Of a stretch of DNA of 64,000 nucleotides, positions 14,270 to 25,600 are shown in pieces. How positions within the stretch are numbered: position 1 is the stretch's first letter; each line of letters begins with the position of its first letter. The DNA comes from Datnioides undecimradiatus (Eukaryota > Chordata > Actinopteri > Lobotiformes > Datnioididae), in the NCBI GenBank assembly GCA_008933995.1, contig WARS01000033.1, positions 8,632,287-8,696,286 on the forward strand, read 5' to 3'. A program made the translations under genes and the position numbers. A model generated the notes under the pieces. That model did not search any database. It was not told where the DNA came from and worked only from the letters and a program-made list of their open reading frames with translations.

Positions 14270-15180
14270 AAAAACATTTAATGAAGCTTATTTTTCCACC
14301 ACGGGGAGCTGTGTGTCCTTCAGTCCTCCCTCCTTGATCTCATCAGCTTTGTTTCAAAAGCTGCAACAACAGAGGCTCACAACCAAAATTCATGTTAATT
14401 CAACATGAAACACAAATCTGCAAAAGCACATCTTTAAAATTATAAATTTTTTTGAATTACAACAAGAGTCACACCAGGAGAAATTTGTAGCCTTCACACA
14501 GTCTCTTGACATCAACAGTTCCTCGCTGCAATATTAACTTCTAATAAAGTCCATATAAGGGTTCAAACTAAAATATTTTTAACCAATCCACTGTTGCAGT
14601 AAGTCAAAGTGAAGACTTCACTGCAGAATTGGCTGACAGTGGGCCAGTTAAATGTTAATTTCACCTGCTGATTTTACAGCAGTCGATCATTGTCACAGAC
14701 CATGACTGTGTTTTTGTGACTTATGGTCCCTCAAAACGTCTTGCCAATCGGACGAGCAACCTGTGAAACGGTTGTAGAAACACAGAACTTGTTACTCACG
14801 TAATTTCAGTGATTGTCTAGTGTCTGCAATTGCCATCTATCAAAATCAGGTTACCAACAGACTCCAACATTTAACATGGCATTGAACATCAGCCCTTTTT
14901 GGGGTTATTTCCAAGGAGAATCAAATGCACAAGTTTAGATTCTTTAATCACTAATAAGGCTACATGCTAACTGTCCAGCAGGAACTAGCGAGCTAAGTGG
15001 AACCACACATATACCCCAAGCAGTTACCATTTCCACTAACTGCTAACACTAACCTACTGTATTGGTGAGCCACAGTTTCTGAGTTTCTGTTGAGCTGGAT
15101 GCTTACTGACAGTCATCTATAAACACTTTCTTTACTTCTGCAGCTACAGCTACCAGAGGTGCCACGCAGTGTTGGAATGA
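14270..15180. repeat. possible degenerate dispersed repeat
   Basis: Contains phrases such as GCCAATCGGACGAGCAACCTG and AACGGTTGTAGAAACACAGA that look like a fish dispersed element. It also shares TTGGTGAGCCACAGTTTCTG at 15,063 with a site at 13,648. No terminal repeats or open frame were identified; the boundaries are guesses. Confidence 0.3.
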
Positions 15181-17200
15181 AGCGTTGTTTCTTCTGGCCT
15201 TGGGAACAGTAAAGTGTTTGTCTTCTTTCTGTTCACCCGTCTTCATGTGGTTGTATGTACTGTTGTGCCTCAACACTTAATACAGTGTGTTAAAGCAGTT
15301 TGTGTTTGGACTGAATTCATACACTGAATCCACAGTGGGAAAAAATATAAGAGATTTCTTGCCACCCAGTCACCCAGTCTAGTCTGTAATAACTCATCAT
15401 TCGCTAATTTATAGTCCTTTGATTCTGAATATTCTTGCACACTTATTACAAACTATTGCAAACCATTTCTGTTTCTTTTGCTTGTTGATCCTTTCTAGCG
15501 ACTTACAGTTTTGTGTACCTTGATTGTGAAGTGTTTACCTTTACCAGTGAAGGCAAAATGCTCAACAAATAAATAATGAATACATGTTGCTCCACAATCA
15601 TTAAATATTTTTTGTATTCAATTTGTGTGATTGTGTAAACAGTAATGTCCTTTTATAGGAATTATAAAACAAGGATCTCATGTTTTAGTTCTGTTGCTTA
15701 ATTGCTTATTGATCAGTATTATAATTGACTGTTGCCACTGAGATATTATTTACAGATTTAAAAAAAAGACAGGGGGTATGGAAATAAATAATAGTATACT
15801 TAAATATATAGTGTGCTAACAGCACATTTTGTCAGGAAATGAAGGAAAATGCTCATTTATCTGTTTTCTGTGCTACAGAACAGAATACGTTTATCTAATT
15901 AGTAACTTTATGCCCAAACAAGGACATTAAAATGATCTATTACTCTGGGGCAGGCAAATGAATGCCAACCCCACTCTTCTTCTGAGTCGGCTTTAAGATA
16001 AACTGAAATGCATAATGTTAAATAAAACAGCAGAGAGGGGGAAAGAGAGCCAGACAATAAAAACTGATATTAAAAATACTTATTTCACTATTCGTACAAC
16101 ATGGCGAGCTGCCCTATTTTTTTAAAGCTGATGCTGCATTTTGACCACACAGTAAGGATGTGTGTTGGGGGGGGGATTAAACCATGTGTCCAACCACTTT
16201 GTGTTCTCCACATCTGAATTTTAATATTGGACTGCAGATTTAGCTGAAGTACTGCTTTAATTTAGTGAGACCACGATTTATTTTCTGTAGGGTAAAACCA
16301 GCTGTTGGATCACCATGCCAAGCAAAACAGTGATGAAATCCCAAAAAGATCCTTGCCGAAATACTCTTTTCTTTTGACAAATAAAGCTCCACACTTTTGA
16401 GGAGGAAAATATATGAGGCAATGACTCAAATTAGGATGCATAGAACATTCTCACGGCGCGAGAGAGGCATTTGCACATGAAGAGTTGAAAATGAGTCGCA
16501 TTCAGCCAAGCTGTGAGCTCCACCTAGGAGGCAGTGAAAGAGACCGAGACAGGCACAGAGAGGGGCTGAGGCAGGCAGGCAGGCGCCAAGCCTTGAAGAG
16601 GGGCATTCTGGCATAATGACTCTCATTTACCATTGACAGGCCTTGGGAAAGTTAAACTAATTATGACAGCACACAGATGCTGAATAGCCCTTGATGAAGT
16701 TAATCACTGGCAATCCAACAAACAGGTGTTGAATGATTTCTGTTACCTCCCCTGGAATTATAGGATGTTCCCTTTTTTTCTTTTTTCTTTTTTTCCAGCG
16801 CGCCGCTCAAAGCAACAATCTACCCTAAATATGCAGTTTTATTCCCACGATCCTGGCAATTTTCATGAACATTTCTGAATATGAACAACACACCCAAAGC
16901 CGGAAAACAGGAACCTAAGTGTCGTAACCTGTGATATTCGTGAGACAAACGGGGAGTCTTCGTATTGAGTTGAGAGCGTGCACACAAAATGCTTTTATGA
17001 AACATGAAATGAACTTCATTCCACTGTGGTAACAGGTGTCAATACAAAAGCAGGCCCGCGGAAATCTCCCTCTGTGTGTTCAGTGCCTCAATCGCTGTCA
17101 GTGGTGCAGCTTTAATATGCACTTCTTCCAATAATAACCTCAAATCAAGACCAAAATAGCTCGATGAGACACTGCTTTAGTTTGTTTTGTCCTCTTCATT

Positions 17201-17216
17201 TTAGGGTTAGGGTTAG
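17201..17216 (+). repeat. short interstitial telomere-type repeat
   Basis: TTAGGGTTAGGGTTAG: two and a half telomeric hexamers in otherwise unique sequence. Chance occurrence cannot be excluded. Confidence 0.5.
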
Positions 17217-17809
17217 ACTTAAATGATGAAAGTAACATGTCCATCTCCATGTGGATTGGGCGCAAAATTGTCAATTTTTACATTCTGAATTGCAATATAT
17301 CCTCATAATAAATGCCATTTATCACATACTGTCAATCTACCCGCCCCCTACAAGATGACAATCTGATTCAAAGCTTCAAATACTTTCAGAATTCAGAATA
17401 TACAGTCTTGAAAGCAACAGTAGGGTGTCAGTGAGAGCTCTGTCAACCAAGGGGAGATCATAACTCATTTAATGAGCTTTAGGGTACATAAAACACTCCT
17501 CCCTCCAACTCCCAGATCACTGCAGATCATTGTTAACAGTCACAGATAATGTGTAAGCATAAAGATAATAGGCTCAGCTGAATGTCATTAAATTGTGTAA
17601 AACTTGAAGTGCTGTGCCAGGGCCAGCTAAAACTCTCCACACTGGATGGATGCATGAGAGGCTATTAACTATCTGTCAAGATGTTATTAGATGAGCTCAT
17701 TTGAATGCAAAATTCAATGATTATTGAGTTGATTTGGAAAGAATTAATTGAAAAGCCGATGAAGATTCAGTACAGCAACATTTCAACACATGGATTTCTT
17801 GCAGTAATA

Positions 17810-18420
17810 AGAAGAATAATAAACTTTATTTATATAGCACCTTTTAAAAACATACTTCACAAAGTGTTTTGACAGGCAAAGCAAAAGCTCAGAGATACTC
17901 AGAGGGCAATTTAACTGCACAAAGCTTGTAAGGGCAGACAAAAGCAAGACCAAATTAGCAAGACAAAAATATGGGAGCAATAAAGACGTCATCGGATAAA
18001 AGCAAGACTAAAGTGCAAAATGTCAATAAAAATAAATACGTGTATAAAAAAAACATAAAACAAAAAGCATCACATAAAAACCACCTCTATAAAAACTTTT
18101 TTTTTTTAAGACTGATATCGAAATGGTTGCTGATTCTGCGAAACTTCTCCCCCTCAGTCAGGTCAACTTTGGAACAGAAGGGCCCACCTGAGGATCCAAG
18201 GGAGGCTCACTTCTATGGGGTCAACACTTCTGCTGTGTAGACCAGGACCAGACAAAGACAAGCTTCAAAAGCGATCATTAAAATCTTTGTGATTGGGATT
18301 TGTGCCATTCTGAACCAGTTGGAGGCGAGGCAGGGACTACTGATAACGTGCTTCATAACAGAGTGTAAATTTGATCGATATTTCTCGAGACAAGTTCAAG
18401 CTGCTGCCCTCAGGTTGTCT
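17810..18420 (+). repeat. degenerate fish repeat (TTTATTTATATAGCACCTTT type)
   Basis: Starts with AATAATAAACTTTATTTATATAGCACCTTT and a CACAAAGTG block. It continues with sequence resembling the internal part of this widespread fish element (AACCAGTTGGAGGCGAGGCA, GTTCAAGCTGCTGCCC). The ends are uncertain, and part of the right half may be unrelated. Any coding capacity has been lost. Confidence 0.55.
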
Positions 18421-21400
18421 ATCCAAGTTAATGTTCATAACAAGTTCTTTCACTTTGTCCCTCTGAGATTTGCACTGAGATAATTAAAGGCCTGTGGCGC
18501 TCTCACTCAGCACTAAGTAGGACTTGTTGCACTTTGGTAATCAGAACCTCAAAACCTTGTCGCCGGTTGCTGCTGCTCCATTTATCACGCCGCATGTACC
18601 TCACCAGTTCACAGTCACCGTGAGTTCTACTTAACTCTCATGAAGTAAGGAATGTGTTTTATTTATTGAAATTAATGAATGTATTTCCTCTGTTTGTGAT
18701 GTGAGGCAGACTCTGGTTTAAGTCTCTGGGGCTAACACGAACAGACGGACATACATGAGTAATTTCAGAGCCGCAGATCGCTGGTGTTTTCTCGTTGCAG
18801 CCGTGCAAATGCCACACAGGACTAATGAGTCACTGCGTTGTTTCCTTAACATAAGTGAAGGCTGGAGGACAAACTAGATGAAAGTGCCTAATAAAAAAAA
18901 AGCATGGGGCAGATTTGGGGCCAGTCCATTTTTATTTTTCTTGTTGTTTTTGCAGTTTAAGGTGTACACATAAAGAGCTGAGAGGTTCTGATCAGAATTT
19001 AAATGATCCTCCTTCAAATAGGCTTTGTTTTCACACTCTCTCTCTCTCTCAATGACCCTTTTTTCTGAAAAATGAAAGGGATACAAGGTCTGACTAATTC
19101 ATTTGCAAAGCAACATTATTTATTACAACCATGGACTTTTGTCTACAGCTGTATGATTACAGCTCCAATTATTTCTTGCATGTTTACCTTTTGTCATTCG
19201 AATGTTAGACAGCCAGTCTATTTGATTGCTTACCATTTGGAAGCATTATCCACTGCTAAAAATGCAGTCTGAGTCAAGGACACGCTTTGCAAGAAATGCT
19301 TTTCTGCAGTATGTAAAAAGTCCTCTTAAAGTCTAATCCATCTGTTTGCACATTGTGTGACTCTGAAAAGGTATGAAAAGTTAGAGGCCACGAAACAAGA
19401 AAGAATATTAAACCAGTTAGAGCATTTCTTTTAGCGCTACATATCTGCATTCATGTTGATTGAATTTTCAAAATGCAAGGTGTGAAATAATCAAATGAAA
19501 TAAGCTTTGTACAGGGCTGTTGTTTCTTCACAATGCCTGACTATTTCACGACAATTACATTGCACATACCTTTATAAAATACACGTTAATCATCACTTAC
19601 AAAAACAGCCTGAACTTGGACTGCAAATAGAAAATACAAGGAGCAATGCAACACGGGTGGAAAAGAATAATGACGCCGCAGTTAAGGAACAATCAGTCGC
19701 TTGTACATTTTGAACAACAAATGAAGAGTTCATTTGCAAAAAAACAGATAAACGCCATTCTTAAAAATGAACAAACAAACACCAGTTTGATTGATATTCC
19801 CTGAAATAGACACGATTTAGGAAAATAAATAAAACCACAGTTTTTGCAAATGAACCCTTCAATTATCAAGCTCCATTTATTACTGAAATGATTAAGTGAA
19901 AATGACTGAATGAGTGTGCACGCTGCAGATGGGAAAATAATGGCACAGTTCCGCAAATTCACTATGTCTGTTCCCTGTGCTGGTGACAGTGAAATGGATG
20001 GATGGCTGTTTGTATTCCCTGCTAGGTAGCAGACTGAAGCAAGTTCGCAACAACAGGCTGTGCCACAAATGAGAGATTAAGACCTCCGCGAAGCAAAAAC
20101 CTGCACTCATTCCCGTGCATGTCGATGCATGCAGAACTTCCCGCAGACATCACAACCATGGGAATTAAAAATTGAAATGGCTCACCTTGGAGAATTTCCT
20201 AAGACGTGAACATTTGCTGGCGAAGCAACAGCAGAGAATTCACTAATGGAAGCTGTTAAATTTTATTTTGCTCTAAAAATAGCGCACTGTGCATTATTTT
20301 TCCTCTCCCGGGAGTTTTCAGCAATATGCAAACAGTGCAGGTGTTCTTGTGCTATTGTGAAAAATAAAAACTCATAAATGCATACATGTGATACTTAAGC
20401 AGTAATACACAGTCCTCAAATGCCGAGTGTTTGTGCATTTACCACTTAATGAAACATTTAAACAATATAAAATGTCCTCTGATGGTGCTATACCACAAAT
20501 CACTTGATTTGCACTTTGTTGCAGGTTCTGAAACTCAGAAGCGTCGCAGCATCTTTCCTCCACTAGCTATTCAATCAGCAGATGTTTTGTTGAACGTGTA
20601 AAATATTGTCTCAGGCAATGGTCCAGAATTACATCTCATATTTTTTTTTAGTTTTTTTTTTTTTTTATAGACTGAGATGTAATGACTGAAACGGCCCAGG
20701 AGATGCGAGTTCATTTTCAAAATTATTACATTGTTCAGTCATCACTCGTCCCTCATAAATGTGTCCATTTTCGACACGAAACCGACCGCTTTCATAAAAA
20801 GCCCTCATCAGAACAGGACGTAGAAAAGCATTCAGTTTACTGTCATTTCCACTACCTAATGCTAAAGGACTGTGTGTCACAATTATATGATACTTGTATT
20901 CACTGGTGATGTGATGAGTTGTGTCCTGTTCATAGAAAAAGCATCAAAATGTACAATTTCTTATATTTACAAACATTTAATGCTGCACCTGCATGATATT
21001 CTGTCCACCTTATTTAAGTCATCACTCATACCAAACTGTATCTGCAAGCGCAACAGTGGAGGAGGCTCATGTCTACTATATGTCCAGTTGCTTGACGAAG
21101 AAGAGCTCTGGATCACCACAATAAAGAGGATGTGACAAGTGAAAGTGTCCAGACAAGCTAAAACACAGACAGACCAACAGAGCTATGGTGATAAAGAGAG
21201 GGCAGATAGGGCACAACAGAGAAATAATTAGGACAAGGCCACTGTGCATGAATCCCTCCACAAGCACTCAACTGTGTCAAACAGCTTGGTCAATAATCTT
21301 CAGCAATTCCTGAGGATTAGAGTCTTATTACCGAGCACCGTCTGTCACACAGACCTCGGTGCCCAAACCAGTCACTTCCTGGCTGTTTACTAACACATCT

Positions 21401-21540
21401 CCCTCTCTCTCCTCTCTCTAATGCATCCCACCAGACTGCTTGTGGATCAGAATGAGTTTGTGCATATCTTGTCATGATTTTATTTTCAACATTGTCTTAT
21501 CCTCACACACACGTCTATGGCCCGTGTGTGTTTGTGTTTA

Positions 21541-21562
21541 TGTGTGTGTGTGTGTGTGTGTG
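21541..21562. repeat. (TG)11 microsatellite
   Basis: Uninterrupted TG run. Confidence 0.9.
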
Positions 21563-22094
21563 AGTGCAGTTAGTGCAATCTAAAGAGGTTCTGTAAGTTG
21601 TGACTGGCAGCAAACCGTTATGTAACTGACTCTTAAATACATTTCCCCCTTTGGCAAAATGTGAGGATCTATGACTTGTAATTAGCTCCACACCACGTGC
21701 AGCGTGGAGCCAAATGAAAGGCGATTTCCACGTATTTGCCGTTTAATTTAATATTTAAATTACCACTGTCGCCAAAGAATAAAAGTAGTTTAGAATATTT
21801 GCAGACAATTAGAGACAGTGTCTTTGTGGTCAACTTTTAAACCGGAAATTATCATCCTTTTTATTTAGTTTGATCACAAAGATGTCAACCAACAAATTGC
21901 AAACTTGAAAACAAAGAACCGATTATGTGAGCACTCCGCTGTGATCACACCTCCACGGACACACTTGTAGATCTGACAGCGGTGAACCCGGTGGCGTTGT
22001 GCAGCACTCAGCTCTACCTTCGCCTCATATAGTTTGACAGACGGAAGTACACGGAACAATCCCCACAAAGTGCGGATAAGAGCCAAGTTCTTAC

Positions 22095-22179
22095 CTTGTC
22101 CGTGTATTTGGGCCACGGCGGCAGCCAGAACCCAAACCGCCAAGAGGGTCTTGAATTGACAGTCTTGTCTCATACACAT
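22095..22179 (-). CDS. first coding exon of a secreted/membrane protein, putative sez6 family (signal peptide)
   Basis: ATG at 22179 (GAC in -3 to -1) or at 22173 opens MCMRQDCQFKTLLAVWVLAA then AVAQIHGQ, an n-region with a lysine, a 13-residue hydrophobic core and a small-residue c-region: a cleavable signal peptide. The frame stops being coding-like at CAAG|GTAAGAAC, a strong donor, leaving phase 1. The leader is CpG-richer than its surroundings and carries an RE1/NRSE, as expected for a neuronal gene. Identity rests on synteny: in mammals SEZ6 lies downstream of MYO18A on the same strand, and SEZ6L after MYO18B. Sez6 proteins are neuronal CUB/Sushi membrane proteins with a large first intron. 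No CUB or Sushi exon is in the window, so another secreted protein is possible. Confidence 0.6.
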
Positions 22180-22570
22180 GTCTACTAAAGTCGAGGTCGC
22201 TCTTCGCGTAGCTACAGAACACGTCCTTGTGTTGAAAAAGAATACTTCCAGGGCTAAAGAGGGAAAAAGGAACAAAAAAAAAACAACAAAAAACCAACAA
22301 CAACTGGCAAAGCGAGAATGTGAACGACTGCAAGACACAAACCGAGCCGTGCGTCTTGCTGCTGCACTTCCTTTGTGGTTCGCGGAGGGAGGACGGTCGC
22401 GAATAACCAGGAGAAATGCGGAGGTCCCTTTTGAATTTGGACGCTCAGTAAGCGGATTCCTGGCTGTCTGAGCAGTCGGCACATGGAGAGAGGAGACAGC
22501 CGAGGCTTCAGCACCGCGGACAGCTCCTAGCGTCCGCTGCTGGAACAGCCTCCTCAAAGTTACTAAGAGG
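22180..22570 (-). promoter_or_regulatory. 5' leader / proximal promoter of putative sez6-family gene
   Basis: A stretch with many more CpGs than the flanks, between the TATA-like element and the signal-peptide ATG. It holds the RE1, a long T-rich tract on the transcribed strand (22,259-22,295) and no in-frame stop before the ATG. The boundaries are approximate. Confidence 0.5.
22507..22527 (+). promoter_or_regulatory. RE1/NRSE element (REST/NRSF binding site)
   Basis: The 21-bp element has left half TTCAGCACC, two spacer bases, then right half with GGACAG and terminal CC. I count 19 of 21 matches to the RE1 consensus as I remember it. It sits about 330 bp upstream of the putative start codon of the minus-strand gene, in its leader or core promoter. 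REST binds RE1 in either orientation and silences neuronal genes in non-neuronal cells, which fits a sez6-like gene. Confidence 0.85.
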
Positions 22571-22596
22571 GGTGGGGGGAGCAATGTACTCTGCAT

Positions 22597-22606
22597 CTTT
22601 TTATTT
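22597..22606 (-). promoter_or_regulatory. TATA-like A/T element upstream of the putative sez6 leader
   Basis: The minus strand reads AAATAAAAAG just upstream of a run of C-rich sequence and the RE1. If used, transcription would start near 22,570, giving a leader of roughly 390 nt. It is a weak match; the CpG-richer character of 22,100-22,550 also allows a dispersed start. Confidence 0.3.
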
Positions 22607-25600
22607 CCCTCACATTCTTTGACTCCATGGAGACATATTTAAAATATATTTCTAATCCCAGGCGCTGATCGCACTTATGAGGGCTCGATTTGAAGGTGTT
22701 TTTTTTAATATACCAAGCAAATGTTGCTGCTGCTGTGGCTCACTTCACCATCAAACTGTTCCGTCTTCTTATTTTTGTCATTTATTCACATATGTATTTT
22801 TACCCCGATCAGCAGGCGAAAAATAGATGAAAATGCGTTTTCAGTGTAACCAAGGAGGAAACTCAACAAACACACACAGGAAAAAATAAATAAATGACAA
22901 CTACGAGCAATAACCAAAGTGCTCATGTATGATGTTTTTAAACTCTGAGAGCAGAGGTATTTTGTGCAGTTTTCAGAGCTTTAGCGATAAGAAATGCACA
23001 GCACATCTCCCCTCTGTCAAGAAGACCAGCCCACCTTTTTATGAGGCACAATGGTGAGGGAGCAATTTATCATTTGTGATAAAGTGAACTGTGATACACA
23101 GAGTCAAGGGGCCTTAAGGTGGAGGGAGAGGCGCGCATGCATGCAGCATCACTTTGAAAGACAGAACGGTAGATTGAACAATAAGAGGAAGGAAGTTATG
23201 ATTTATTTCTGTAAGGAAATTCATTTTTTTCTCATTAGGTGTTCTGTGTGGATCTTAAAAGTTGATTCTCTTACCTAAACAGACACATGAATATTTGTAA
23301 AATGCGTGTGCCTTTGTCCACAGCAGCATTAGACTGCATTTGCTGTTGATTTCTGACCCTGTATTAAGCATACACCATTCTGACAAGCTTTTAGTCCACA
23401 TGAGTCAGAGCTGCAGCTGAGTGCATTTTTTTAAGTCCCATTCCCAGTAAAGCTCGGACCCTGCTGTGCATGACGAGCCCTGAGGTGAGACGTTCCTCAG
23501 GTGCTGGAAATAATCGTGCCATGTGCTGAGTCTCTTAGGTCACTTTTTTTCTGTTTGTTTCTTTTCCTAGACTCTGTCTATGTCTCAGGGCTGTATCTAT
23601 TTGCCACTGACGTATGTCTGCGCCGTGCTTGCAGGAGGACACCGTTTTAATGAATGAAGTGAGGATCTTAAATTGGTCACTGTTGGTCACAACATAACAA
23701 GGAAACACGGTATTTAAACGGTGTGGCGGTGAGAAAACCAATACTGTCACAAAGATGTAATGAACAATGAAACAAATCCTTCAGGAGGACCTGGGTTTTA
23801 GCCTCCTGTGTAGGCAGAGAGTTACCAAACTGAAGCAATCAGCAAGGACTCCTACAAGCTCTAAGGGCTGCAGTTGTGTGGCTGGGGCTGACCTCTGTCC
23901 TCCCTGTGGAGCCTGAGCAAGTGAAAAGATCAATAAAAGTATTACATCATGGTTCTTGTAACAGCACTTATTCTGTGTATGTTTAACCATCAAATAGTTG
24001 CTTCAAACCATGCTTTCATTCATGACTAATCTCATCATCCCATCTGAGTATGACAAAAGTGATTATTCAGAAACAACTCATACGATAAGTTTGTTGAAAT
24101 ATGCTCTCCCCTTATCTGCTGTGCTTATCATTACACCCCCTTTAGTTATCTAGGTCATATTAGCCTGGTATATCAAAAGGGGCTTAATATAGGCAAGAAA
24201 ATAATTGCTACATGCCCACATTCTGCTCATCCAGTCAGTAACTTTTGCATAAGTGATGCACAAACAATAATGGATAAAATCCAGAGATGGTTGGCAGTCT
24301 GCTGGGAGAAATAAGCAACAAAACATTGGAGTTTTCAGGATGGTTTTCTATGCTGCCGCGTTGCACTTTGTCACCTGAATAGAGAAAGACACGGCACAGT
24401 TGATGTGCATCCACAGGCAGCATGTCGGGCACGACAGAGGAAAACAATATCAAAATAAACGCAATTAGAAGACGAGGGTAGAGATGGGGATGGGAGTGGG
24501 GAATAAAGGCACTGGAAGAGAACCAGACTGCGACTTCATCGGAGAGACACTTAAAATAGTTCGTGTAAGCAGATGCTATTTCAAAACAAGACCACTCCTT
24601 CTAAAAATATAAAGGTGTACAGTGAGGCAGTGAAGTGTACATTTGTTCTCTGAGCTCCACAGTATCCCAACATAAGCCAAGTGTGATGCGTTATCATCCG
24701 TCAGTGGATGAATTCCCCACTTTTCTGTCACACCTCTGGTGCTTAAGACTCAACTGCTGTGGATTAATGGAAATATCATTTCAAAAATGTCACTGTCATT
24801 GTGCACAGACCCGCCGACTATTCCCCTGTATTCGCCTTTTTTTGTCTTTTTCTATGTTGACTTTTCTTTCAGGTTCTATTTGACTTTGTCTCACTTTGCC
24901 TCCGTCCATCGCCCTCTGTCACTGCACCAACGTCTCTCTTTTTCTTCTAAATTTATCTCTGTTTCCCTCCACAACCCCCCGAGCACGGGACACTCCTTGC
25001 ATCACTCCCGTACTCCCTTCGGACAGACTCAGAAAAGGCTCTAATAGTGCAACTTTCCCTTTAGTGAAGCTCGGTGGAGCCATAAAGCAGCCCTGAGGTC
25101 TAGTTGGCAGCCAGATGGTTGCAGCCGAGCTTTCATTCTGCTAATGGGTAGGGGGGCAGAGCAGTTAATGAAAATCAGACCCTTGAAATGAAATGACCAA
25201 TGTACCAAGGTAATGAGGCACACATCGGCAGCAAGGCTTTACAAGCATTAAGGTAATCTTAGATGGCAGGATTATGTAAAAAATGTCTTATGATGATGGT
25301 TCCATGGGATAGCTAAGGACTGATTATTACACAGCATGCTCGGCTAACAAACGCACTCCTACTGACTCAGAGCACTGTCTGTGATATTTAGATTGACTGG
25401 CCTAGCTAAGTGCTTCATCCAAGCAAGGCTGTGTGCCAAATGCTATCAATGATTCTCTACCCACGTAGCATTACAACCTTCAAATTACAGCCCATATTAC
25501 AGTCACAGACAGCGACAATATTGCAGTCACAGGACTCACAAATGCACGCAGGGCTAATCATCGTGCATTACATCCACAGCGCAGAACCGTGACCCCTTTC

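Larger units (their letters stand above)
1..22090 (-). other. inferred first intron of the putative sez6-family gene (no supported exon)
   Basis: From the donor at 22,094 leftwards I find no open frame with CUB, Sushi or other recognisable domains on either strand. The region contains simple repeats, dispersed-repeat fragments (8.75, 9.2, 11.9, 17.8 kb) and AT-rich unique-looking blocks. Assignment as an intron depends on the identity of the exon at 22.1 kb; the true acceptor lies outside the window. Confidence 0.45.
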
